Source: Ixodes scapularis (Eukaryota; Arthropoda; Arachnida; Ixodida; Ixodidae). From it: 64,000 nt of DNA. Below are positions 21,494 through 31,107 of this stretch, piece by piece. Both the position numbers and the translations under genes were made by a program. The stretch spans positions 2,418,001 through 2,482,000 of the forward strand of contig NW_024609958.1 of assembly GCF_016920785.2 (NCBI RefSeq). The letters are read 5' to 3'. Position 1 is the first letter of the stretch. Every line of letters starts with the position of its first letter. The notes beneath the pieces are model-generated. The model did no database searches, was not told where the DNA came from, and worked only from the letters and a program-made list of their open reading frames with translations.

Positions 21494-21659
21494 CATGATG
21501 TAGAAACCCCGAGACTGTGGTAAAAGCAGGGAAACTTGGTCGAAGAAGAAAGACAGGGGAAGAGAACGTCTCAGAGATTGCTAAACACATGAGTGAGTGT
21601 AACGATTGTACGGCACATTGGTCGCAAACTGACATTATTGACAGAGAGCGCAACAACAC
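21494..21659 (+). mobile_element. Penelope-like element fragment
   Basis: TCATGATGTAGAAACCCC and GAGACTGTGGTAAAAGCAGG are repeated inverted at 30,034-30,116. The following frame reads ISEIAKHMSECNDCTAHW and IIDRERN, the style of the region after the GIY-YIG core in Penelope-like elements. It ends at the TAA that borders the next element. Confidence 0.55.
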
Positions 21660-22719
21660 TAATACCCCTGTCAGACGGCAGCTAAAATGGCATTTACGCC
21701 AAATGACATTCAGGTTTTCAAATGACTTTCAGGACGGGACCTGCCAGGCGACAACTAAAATGACATTTAAGTGATGTCTATTACAATTGCGATCGCAAAT
21801 TCGTCTCGTGCACATAGAACACGTTTTCGTCAATAAACAATTTTAACACGGCAAAACACTTGTTTTTGTGTGTGTTGTCTGCTGGGACAAGAAAATATAA
21901 CAAAAAACTGGGATAGAAAGTTGCTCTCACAAGTTTCTGACGAAAAAATAAAGCGAAGCGTGGGGCGAAATCCATTAGCCAACCTAACGTCGTCATAAGC
22001 CGATCCGTAAGCCGAGCCTCCCGCGCTCCGCCACTACAGGACTACAGTTGACAGCTTGCTCGCGCAGTTCTTTCGTTAATTTCGGTAGTGCTTGCTTGCT
22101 CTGGCTGTCCCTTACGCTCGATCTTCGGCTGCCGTGTTCACTTCTACGTCTGCGAGGGATCTTGGATGCCGTATTGCGCTTCCGCCGTCACTATCACGGC
22201 GGTATGGATTGATCTTGGTTCGAGCGTCTCCGGCTGTTGAGAAGGCCGTCCATCATCTTCGTCGTAGACGCATTCCGCGAGCTTCGGTTTGAAGACAGGC
22301 TACCGTACCTACTAACGTACTGCGTCTTCAAGCAGGCGTTCGGCTGATGTCGGCGACGTGATCAGGCACCTTGTGAATGTGTGTCGGTGTTACATAGAGT
22401 GCTTGGTTCGCCAGGTGACTTGCGTGCACCTAACCACCCCAGTGACAAAGTGGGTCGGCGCTGCAAAGCTATACTCTCCTGTGGAGGACAGAACCATCGC
22501 CAACTTGCTCGTCGAGAGGAAAACCACTGCCAAGTGATCGCACCCCTCCGACGCGACTGGCCGAAGATCTTGAGCGCCGCCGCGACCGCTGAACGGTTAA
22601 ACACACACGGGATAACCGAACTGCCCCAGGACTCCCTCAGGTCATAGGGAATCGCTGTAGGAATGCCACCTGGGACATCAAGTTTCAGCACCAGCGGCTA
22701 CCAAAGCACAATAAATATA

Positions 22720-24095
22720 GTAAGTACCCTTTTTTGCGAAAACCAAGAAAAAAAAGAAAAAATGATTGAATTAGTAGAAATAATATCCCTACATGTTTTT
22801 TTAGCTCTTAGAAAATGCAGGCAATCTTGTTTCAAACTCACAAAATTAAAAAGATAAAAAAATTCACTTGTCTTCCTTTTACTGAATGTCACTCAAAACT
22901 AACTGATATAGCTCCTGTCAGCATTCTAAAGTTATTCGTTAACTCGTTTTAATGTAAATAAAACAACTGGATTGATCATCTTCCCAATTGTGCATCTTTG
23001 ATGAGGTGAAAATGACTGAATAACTGTTTCTAAATACGAGACAAGAGTCCCAGCTTCTAGCACTGTAAATACTATGTTTAGAAGCTATAGAATGTTTGCC
23101 ATTCTGTGAAGTTTCCAAGAAATGTTCCAAGCTAGCTGTGTGGTGAAATTTTGACTGCTCTGCTTCCCCATTGAATCTACAATTTTGAGAATAATATGTC
23201 TAAGGTGTAAGATATTTTATGCCTAGAGGACTGATGCATCTGTTGCAAAGTTTCTATCCAACTACAGTGATTCCTCTGGCTCTCCTAGACCACTGCTACC
23301 AGTTCCAGTATCTCAGTGTTGGGATGCTGAGGCAGTTTCGTGACCATCTTCTAGAGGTTGGCACTGGCTAGCACTCGGGAAGCAGTGACGCCCCAGGCAC
23401 ATATGGCCACAGTCAATGGGACTGCCGTGTCCCCACGGATCCTGTGTAACCACGTGTTCCTGATAGCATCCAACATGCTCGAACCTTGCCCAACCCAGGA
23501 CATCATCTTGCAGGGAACGGCACGTCGATCAGTCAATTCCGTACATGCGACGACCCTCCCAGACTTCTCAGCATCACTCCCAACTTTTTGTAGTGATGGA
23601 TAAATTTCAGCCTACTACTGACTTGGAGAATTAGAGTGGATACAGGGGCTATGGTTTCATTTACTTCATGCGCAAGTGAAGCTGAAGCTATGAGCATGAG
23701 CATGTTGCTTTGAACGATGCTAACACTACATGACCGTGCATGCTTGGTAGCGACATTGAAAGCCTGGATCTTGCACTTAAAATGAAACGAAATCTTGCGT
23801 CGTGAGTGTTGTGTGTGCATCTGGCATCATCGGCGAGTCGGCAGAAGTCAAGCCAAGGCGAGTCAAGCTGGTTTTACCGAACCGTTTGTCATTCTGGGGA
23901 CTCGTCGTAAACCACGTGTCTCTTGTCTAACTCCTCTTTTCTGCACGGCCAAGTCGGCCGCCTGAATAAAACTTTGGGCAACAACGAGAATGAAGAAATT
24001 CAAACTCCGAGGCACGCAACCACACTTTTTTGAGCAACGACAGCTTCGTGGCAACTTGGCAACGACGAAAGCATATGGCGAAAAAAGACGAGCCT
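22720..24095. other. Gene-free interior of the TIR element
   Basis: No domain recognised on either strand. The sequence near 23,860-24,090 may be the leader of the LTR element whose gag follows (AATAAAACTTTGGGCAACAACG near 23,965). Confidence 0.4.
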
Positions 24096-24099
24096 AACG

Positions 24100-24597
24100 T
24101 TGTCATCAAAGGGCGGCTGAGACATCTCGAAGAGTTCGACCCAAAAAGATTGAAACATGGTTCCTGTACCAGGAGCGACTAAACGTTTTCTTCATTATAC
24201 TCAACATCGTCGAGGAGTCCCCAATATGCGCAGTCCCGTGTAGCGTTTGTGGACCGACAATCTACTCCGTCGTATGCTCGTTGTGTGTGCCAGTGGACTC
24301 CCTATGCGGACATTGTGTTGGAGCTCACCGCCCACTTCACACCGTGCCCGTCAGTGATTGTTCAGTGCTTTGCGTTTCATAAGTGCAGCCAACAGCCTGG
24401 AGAAAGCATCTCGAATTTCGTCCCCGCCCCACGCCGCTTCTCCGAACACTGCAACTTTGGTGAGACCTTGTCAGCCATGCTATGGGACCGTCTGGTGTGT
24501 GGTGTCCTGGACAAAAGGGTGTAGCGTCGTCCCCTGGGCAAACCAGTGCTGGAGCTCAAAAAGGCGTTTGAGGCTGCAGATCCTTTGCCTTTGTAGG
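24100..24597 (+). pseudogene. Ty3-type gag remnant
   Basis: With frame changes the plus strand reads FDPKRFETWFLYQERLNVFF, then VIVQCFAFHKCSQQPGES, ISNFVPAPRRFSEHCNFGET, LSAMLWDRLVCGV and LELKKAFEAAD. This is the conserved order of the capsid part of gag in Ty3/mdg-type LTR retrotransposons (retrotransposon_gag fold). A TAG interrupts it (after DKRV) and no zinc knuckle or pol follows; Penelope-like sequence begins where it stops. Confidence 0.75.
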
Positions 24598-24635
24598 ATT
24601 TGCAGCAACGACATTGATTTCCGTCAACAGCTTAA

Positions 24636-25167
24636 AGGGGCACTCAAGTGGATTCTGAGATCGTCTATTTATTGGCATAACTCAATCTATGGGCTTTAAG
24701 CATTCTAAAAAACCCAAGATAGCATTCAAGGGCAGCCGATTTTCATAGTAAAACTCCAATTAAAGATTGTGGCACGCCACCTTTTCTGTGCCGTAGCGCA
24801 GAACACCAGGGGGTGCCACCGGACGGGAAGGCAGCATGGGAGGGCACGCGACAGCCACTCACAAGTGACGGCTTCTCGGCGGACTGATTTTTCAAAGGCG
24901 CACATGTTTGAAAATGTAGTGTGCCGGGAGGCCATTATTCGTAATTGGCTGTCATGTGCCCTCCCCTGTTGCCTTCCCGTCCGATGGCACCCTCTGGCGT
25001 TCTGCGCCACAGCGGAGAAAAGAGGGCATGCCGCAATTTTTAATAGAATTTTAAATAGCGAGATTGACCGCCCTTGTATGTAATTTCGGGTTTCTTAGGA
25101 TGCTTAGAGTCCATAGATTGAGTTATGACATAAAATAGACGATCTCAGAATCCACCTGAGTGCCCCT
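24636..25167. mobile_element. 532-bp foldback MITE inserted at TTAA
   Basis: Ends AGGGGCACTCAAGTGG and its inverted copy; the two arms pair over about 260 bp each, so the whole element is one hairpin. TTAA lies on both sides (24,632-24,635 and 25,168-25,171). A related site without the insertion is present at 27,660-27,715 (TTCGTCTTTAAGACGATGACC). TTAA duplication is typical of piggyBac-type elements. Blocks TTCTGAGATCGTCTA and TCTAAGCATCCT match the MITEs at 2,474 and 43,768. Confidence 0.9.
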
Positions 25168-25302
25168 TTAAGACGATGACCGCCTTCTTTATTGAAAGTA
25201 GCTACCCACTCAGCGTTCTGTGCAATGCGAGCAGTCGCGTCTCTAACATTTCGCGACACAACGCTCTATTTCCCCAACCAAGATCTAAACCACCATGCAA
25301 CA

Positions 25303-26620
25303 CCCTCATCATCACGTTCCATCCCTCCATACCCAGGCTCAGCAGACTAATCATCGAGACCACTTTAAACCTGGTAGACTCTACAGTTATCTCTAAAGCA
25401 CCCGCCCTAACGTCCTATCGAAGCACAACTTACGATCCCTTCCAGTATGCAGCAACCACTCCGAAACCCCCTCATCTTCACGTTCCATCCCCCCATACCC
25501 AGGCTCGGCAAACTAATCATGGAGACCACTTCCCACCTCATAGACTCTACAGTTATTTCTAAAGCACCCACCCTAACTTCCTATCGACAGCCCATCTTAC
25601 GATCCCTTCAGTATGCAGCAACCACTCCGAAACCCCCTCATCTTTACGTGCCATCCCTCCATACCCAGGCTCGGCAAACTAATCATGGAAACCACTTCCC
25701 ACCTCGAAGACTCTACAGTTATTTCTAAAGCACCCGCCCTAACTTCCTAGCGAAGCCCAACTTACGATCCCTTCCAGTATGCAGCCACTACTCCGAAACC
25801 CCCTCATCTTTACGTTCCATCCCTTTGTACCCAGGCTCGGCAAACTAATCATGGAAACCACTTCCCACCTCAAAGACTCTACAGTTATTTCTAAAGCACC
25901 CGCCCTAACTTCCTATCGACAGCCCAACTTACGATCCCTTCCAGTATGCAGCAACCATTCCGAAACCCCCTCATCTTTACGTTCCATTCCTCCATACCCA
26001 GGCTCGGCAAACTAATCATGGAAACCACTTCCCACGTCGAAGACTCTACAGTTATTTCTAAAGCACCCGCCCTAACTTCCTATCGAAGCCCAATTTACGA
26101 TCCCTTCCAGTATGCAGCAACCATTCCGAAACCCCCTCATATTTACGTTCCATCCCTTTGTACCCAGGCTCGGCAAACTAATCATGGAAACCACTTCCCA
26201 CCTCAAATACTCTACAGTTATTTCTAAAGCACCCGCCCTAACTTCCTATCAACAGCCCAACTTACGATCCCTTCCAGTGTGCAGCAACCATTCCGAAACC
26301 CCCTCATCTTTACGTTCCATCCCTCCCTACCCAGGCTCGGCAAACTAATCATGGAAACCACTTCCCACCTCGAAGACTCTACAGTTATTTCTAAAGTACC
26401 CGCCCTAACTTCCTATCGACAGCCCAACTTACGATCCCTTCCAGTATGCAGCAACCATTCCGAAACCCCCTCATCTTTACGTTCCATCCCTCCGTACCCA
26501 GGCTCGGCAAACTAATCATGGAAACCAGTTCACGCCTCGAAGACTCTACAGTTATTTCTAAAGCACCCGCCCTAACTTCCTATCGACAGCCCAAGTTATG
26601 ATCCCTTCCAGTATGCAGCA
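25303..26620 (+). repeat. Tandem array, 166-bp unit, 8 copies, from Penelope coding sequence
   Basis: The landmark CCCTCATC falls at 25,303, 25,468, 25,635, 25,801, 25,968, 26,134, 26,301 and 26,468, giving steps of 165-167 bp. Each unit translates to Penelope-style residues (TFHPSIPRLGKL, METTSHLEDSTVISK, APALTSY). Because 166 is not a multiple of 3 the frame changes from unit to unit. Units are about 95% alike by eye, so the array expanded after the element died. Confidence 0.95.
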
Positions 26621-26763
26621 ACCAGACCACAAAGCCTCAGACTTTGCTCCCTGGTACCACGCCGTGCGGCACTCCGACATGTCTTGCGTGTAAACACACC
26701 GGCCCTCCTTACAACCTGCCAATGAGAATTCCTCCGGCCCTTCAAAAGTGTCACAAATATTAG

Positions 26764-27780
26764 ATAATGCTGCTCTCCAGCTAGTGAAGGCACATCTAAG
26801 ATATCATAATGACCACTGTGCCCAGTTACGCCAAACGCTCACCGTCGCTAAGACTCCTCAAGTCCCTTGACTCATCTTTCGATTCACACTCATGCAAACT
26901 TGTTGACAAAATTCTGGAAGTGAACTCATATCTCTATGCCGATGGTCTCACCTGTAAATCAAGGAAACTATACACTCTCTTGCCCCGAAATGATGAGGCT
27001 GCCGTCCAACGCATTGATGGTGTCGCCATACGAGACAATTTACCCCTCACTGCCCCTGAACACGTTATCTTATCGAAGGGCCCGTCCCTCGTTCCTGCAC
27101 TTCAAAGCCGACCTTACCCTTTTTTGTTTTTACATGTGGACAGCAAACAATTCTTCTGATGCCTACTTTTAGATGCCCACTTCACCCAGCATCCGTCTAA
27201 CTTTAATCGCACCATGTTCGACACCATTAACCCAAAGACTACTATCCGGACCCTGCTTCCCGCCAAACACCCTGAAACTGACAGTTCAATCAAAGCATGT
27301 CATAGCATTCTTGCCAACTCCTCTAGCAAACTAATCTCTAAATACCGCAACGCAACCCCACAAGAAGTTACCGCTCTAAACTCCCTTCGAAACCGCACTA
27401 ACCTCGTAACCAAGCCAGCCAATAAGGGTGGAAACGTGGTGGTCTGCACTCTGTAACGCCTACCCCTCCCTCAAGTTTACGTCACTGATATCGAAATGCG
27501 CTGTCAACTTCCTAGACTTAAAAGTCACTAGTGACGGTCACAGGTTCCACACCTTTGTGCACTATAAACCCACTGACAGCCATAGCTACCTTCTTTACTC
27601 CTTGATCCATCCTAGATCCCAAATCAACTCTATTCCCTTCTCACAATTCCTTCGCCTCCATAAGATTTGCAGCGACGAAATCGATTTTCGTCTTTAAGAC
27701 GATGACCGCCTTCTTTACTGAACGTAGTTACCCACTCGACCTTCTGCGCAATGCGAGCAGTTGCTTCTCCAACATTTCGT
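26764..27780 (+). pseudogene. Penelope-like element, N-terminal part plus deleted RT, copy 2
   Basis: Opens with HLRYHNDHCAQLRQTL and LLKSLDSSFDSHSCKLVDKI, continues to NSLRNRTNLVTKPANKGGN, the conserved block ahead of the RT fingers, then jumps near 27,455 to AVNFLDLKVTSDGHRFHT and FLRLHKICSDEIDFRL, which lie after the palm. The RT palm with its catalytic motif is therefore deleted. Stops and shifts break the rest. It carries the MITE-free version of the TTAA site (27,694-27,697). Confidence 0.75.
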
Positions 27781-29470
27781 GGCACTGCTACTGCGACTCG
27801 CATCTTCCGAGTGCTCTAGTGGGGCATGTCGGGCTGCTTCAACGAGCCGAAACAGCTTCTATGGCTATGTGGCCTTTTCCTTTTCACACTTGTCAGCTCA
27901 GCTGCACACGTGTGCCGGCCCTTATACCACTGCTTCGTCGGCCTGTTCTGGTACTTGTGGCATCATCACTGACATCGCCACTAGTCTCAGGTATCTTGGA
28001 GTCAATACCAGTGACAGCCTTGATGCTGGCTATTGGACTGTCATCGTCAGCCTCACACGATTATTTTATTGCTGCTTTTCTAGAAGGTACCTCACCCAGG
28101 TTGCTTTCTGCAATACTTTTACACTGCACGTCTGAAAACAAGTGAGGAGAATGTCACAAAAGTGGCCATGACTGCAAGAAACTACCACTTATTTAGAGAC
28201 AGTGATCCCGGGAACTTGTAGATTCCTTTGTAATGTAGCCAGCTCACTACCTTGCCTACTTCTATGGTGGCCCCCAGCAGCAGATGTTTTCTGGAACACG
28301 TAAATATCTCAAGTAGCAACTGCGCAGCAACTGTATTCAATGTATATGTGCAATGCATTATTAAACAATTTTTAGGATGTTTTGGAATAAACTTGTGCAC
28401 GTATCATGTAAACACACGTAACATATTTCGCTTTGAAACAATATGGGATTATCCAACATCAAAGAAAGCTAGAAATAGAAACATTGAGAGACTGACTTCA
28501 CGCAGCATTTCTTTTTATTTCTTTTTGGAGGATGTCAATGGGAATGTAAAAGCCGGTCAAAAGTCAGGATGACGAATACCTACACTACGTTTATTAGAAC
28601 AGGGCATTTACAAGATTTGTACCACTTAAAGAAAAGTAAACTCTTTGTCGTATTGCATTCTTCCCAGAATCTCTACTTCGCGGCAGCCAAGTAAAGATTC
28701 AGCCAACTTCGCAAGCTGTTGCCAGAGCAACAAACGCGAAATTTAAAGCGCTGCTAGGCGAAGTCAGCTAGTGTGAACCACGACCAAGCCGGCCGTGCAA
28801 TGAACTCGTTCGAGGTACGCAGTGCTGCGACGACCCACACGCAAAACGAATACTAGGCGGCCGTCCGCTCCGATAATTGTTTTGCGTGCTCCTGTTGGCT
28901 ATGCCCACCGTTAAAGTTATATCTTACCCAAAAAATGTTCCTTGAGGTTTCGGCATTGTGATGGAGCGCGAAGTATATCTTGAGGAAACGGACGGCTTCT
29001 CAAATCGCCCGTAGGCCGGTGCAGAACCCGCCGTTCCGCTTCTGCTACCGAAGACCATTCGACGTGCTCGTCTCACATATATTTTGAGTACCGCCGTCTC
29101 GCGGGACAGGTCGCCTTTTTTTTGTCGGCAGGCGCTCCTTCCGATATCGTAAAAACGCGTAAATGAGGAGCGAATCGCAAGTGGAACCAACGAACCGAGA
29201 GCCGACCGAGGCGAGCACACGACAAGTTCAATGGTTCAGAGCCATTAGGCCTACTGGGTAACTGGAGTCGTGAGTAGGTTAAACAATTAGGAACGTAAAG
29301 TGCGTGCGAAATACGCGTTAAAGAAATTATTTTCGTAATTAAAACGATGTAAAAATTGTTTCCGTAATATATGCCTTCTTTTTTTAAAACAATCCCGTAA
29401 TATGTGTCGAGCGCTGCCATCGAGAGTACGCTTTGCGAGCCGTAAATGAGTTTGGGGAACTCTGTTTACC
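27781..29470. other. Gene-free interior of the TIR element
   Basis: A 147-codon plus-strand frame (27,702-28,145) is largely Penelope tail and simple leucine/serine-rich reading, without domain. Nothing else recognised. Confidence 0.4.
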
Positions 29471-29589
29471 CGAAATGGCATTTAGGTTAAATGCCATTTG
29501 AGTTGCCGTGTGGCAGTGCCTAAATGACATTTCCACTGAATGTCATTTGGCGTAAATGCCATTTTAGCTGCCGTCTGACAGGGGTATAA

Positions 29590-30116
29590 GAGGCTCATAA
29601 GAGAGACAGTCCGTATCAAATCCATCGGTAATTGTCTCAGCCATGCTTCGATGCAACTCGGAAGTAGTTCCAAGACGTTTCTTAAAATGTAAAGTGTTTT
29701 TTTTTTTTTTTTGTCATAGTTGTAAGTGGACGTGCCATGAGTCATTTTGCGGGCAGAGGTTCATTTGGAAGTCATAGCAGTTCTCGTTTAGATAAAGCAC
29801 AGCCTTTCCAGACTCCGGCTGGAAAGGAAGGGGTTCCGTGTGTTTGTTTTGTAGAGTTTGTTTTGTTCAAGGTCCTAAGCTTTAAGTTGGGGATTGAGGT
29901 CACTGTTTACGGTCTAGGTGAAGACCAGTGTGGGTAGGACTGTATAGATAACAAAGGTTGACCTTGTGACGTCGGTGGTCGGTGGTTAGGTTGTGGGTAT
30001 ATAAGACATAGGGGAAATAAACGCAGTAGCTGAGTTTGAGACTGTTCTTTTCCCCTGTCTTTCTTCTTCGACCAGGTTTCCCTGCTTTTACCACAGTCTC
30101 GGGTTTTCTACATCAT
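29590..30116 (-). mobile_element. Penelope-like element fragment, minus strand
   Basis: The right end mirrors 21,494-21,583. Leftward on the minus strand follow CCACCGACGTCACAAGG, TTTGTTATCTATACAG and TCACCTAGACCGTAAAC, an untranslated end of retroelement style rather than coding sequence. It lies just outside the right TIR at 29,586. Confidence 0.5.
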
Positions 30117-30229
30117 GATCAACATCCACCAGCTCGCCTTCGCACTCACTGTGGTTTCATTGAATTTTACGTCGAGTGGCGTACACCACCGAGGATGCAC
30201 CAAACAAGGATTTATTCCGGTGGTTAGAT

Positions 30230-31027
30230 CTCCCGCGCTTTTCTGCCCTTTTTGAAAGATATGTGATAACGAATCACTAATGGGCTAGCTCTTTTAAAAT
30301 CGATCGCATTGTTCAGCGCTCGCTAAGCAACGGCGAGCGTTTTTCAATACCTCGAGTGGACACCAAATATGGAAAGAGAATGCGTTTTTTTTTTTATGTT
30401 CCGGACATTTTTAATAGACTTCCAGAGTCGATTCTTGGGCTGTACTCCAAAAGACAGCTGAAGGAAAGCCTGCGAAGATTGCGCTAAATTTCTTTGCTTT
30501 TGTAACCATTGCTCAACTACTTTGGCTATGAATGTTTGGATGGTACATCTTTTTTGTATCTGACGTGTGTCGTGCTTGTAGCAGTTACAGCAAGTTTCCT
30601 GCTATGCTAAGTTGTTCTATGCCTGCTAAAACTTTCCCTCAGCAAGACCAACAAGCTTTCAATCCAGTGTGACTATTGTACTGTTCAAAACTTCGTAGTT
30701 TTCTTTTTTTTTTTAATTTTTGTTTTGATGACATTTTTGTGTATTTGTTTTCTGTTTTAGCCGTCTTTCTTTCAATGTCTTGTGTGCGGTTTCGAACGTT
30801 TATCTTGTGTAATTTAGATATTTTGTGCGACTTCTTCATTTCTTCTAACAAGCTGTTCATGATTAATGTCATCTCTATCTGTCATCATATTGTGCTTACT
30901 TAATTCAATTGCGGGGTACAAGTACCACAAGCCATTACAGGCTTTGACGGACCCGTAAAACCTTTTGAACACTAAACATATGCCCATAAATCCTTCTTCT
31001 TCTTCGTCTTCTTCTTATGAATTATGA

Positions 31028-31107
<80 letters not shown>
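30230..31107 (+). mobile_element. CR1-type LINE 3' end with 85-bp (TTA)n tail
   Basis: Begins with the last coding residues (RIVQRSLSNGERF, IPRVDTKYGKRM, FNRLPESILGLYSKRQ, stop near 30,486), then a T-rich 3' UTR ending GACGGACCCGTAAAACC and a (TTA)n tail from 31,022. The end of the 45,940 copy has the equivalent residues RVRTHYGESMRSFYVPKAF and phrase GATCGGACCCGATACT. The LINE at 31,108 starts directly in or after this tail. Confidence 0.75.

Larger units (their letters stand above)
24583..26790 (+). mobile_element. Penelope-like element, C-terminal part, copy 1
   Basis: ICSNDIDFRQQ (24,594-24,630) is interrupted by a MITE, then resumes with MTAFFIESSYPL, NTLIITFHPSIPRLSRL and, after the tandem array, PGTTPCGTPTCLACKHTG, a Cys-containing segment found before the GIY-YIG core. 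It is followed directly by the N-terminal part of a second copy, the head-to-tail order often seen with Penelope-like elements. Frames are broken throughout. Confidence 0.75.
21663..29586. mobile_element. Candidate 7.9-kb inverted-repeat DNA element, TAA target
   Basis: The left end TACCCCTGTCAGACGGC...AAATGGCATTTACGCC and the right end read in reverse are identical for about 50 bp and similar for about 110 bp. Both are flanked by TAA (21,660-21,662 and 29,587-29,589). Sub-repeats of AAATGRCATTT sit inside both ends. A 3-bp TAA/TTA duplication is typical of PIF/Harbinger elements, but I found no recognisable transposase inside. The interior is filled with other elements. Two independent solo ends are the alternative. 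Confidence 0.5.

Noticed and set aside
22092..22691. Possible Myb/SANT-like or transposase ORF inside the 7.9-kb element
   Set aside because: Short frames on both strands with only faint resemblance (YSPVEDRTIANLLVERK); not enough to call.
25176..26515. Several 78-128-codon frames repeated in tandem
   Set aside because: They are frames of the 166-bp array; the unit length is not a multiple of three and each frame closes within two units.
25303..26620. CRISPR array
   Set aside because: The repeat is a continuous 166-bp tandem unit with no spacers, in a eukaryotic genome.
31024..31107. Poly-tyrosine protein start
   Set aside because: It is the (TTA)n tail of the neighbouring LINE read as codons.
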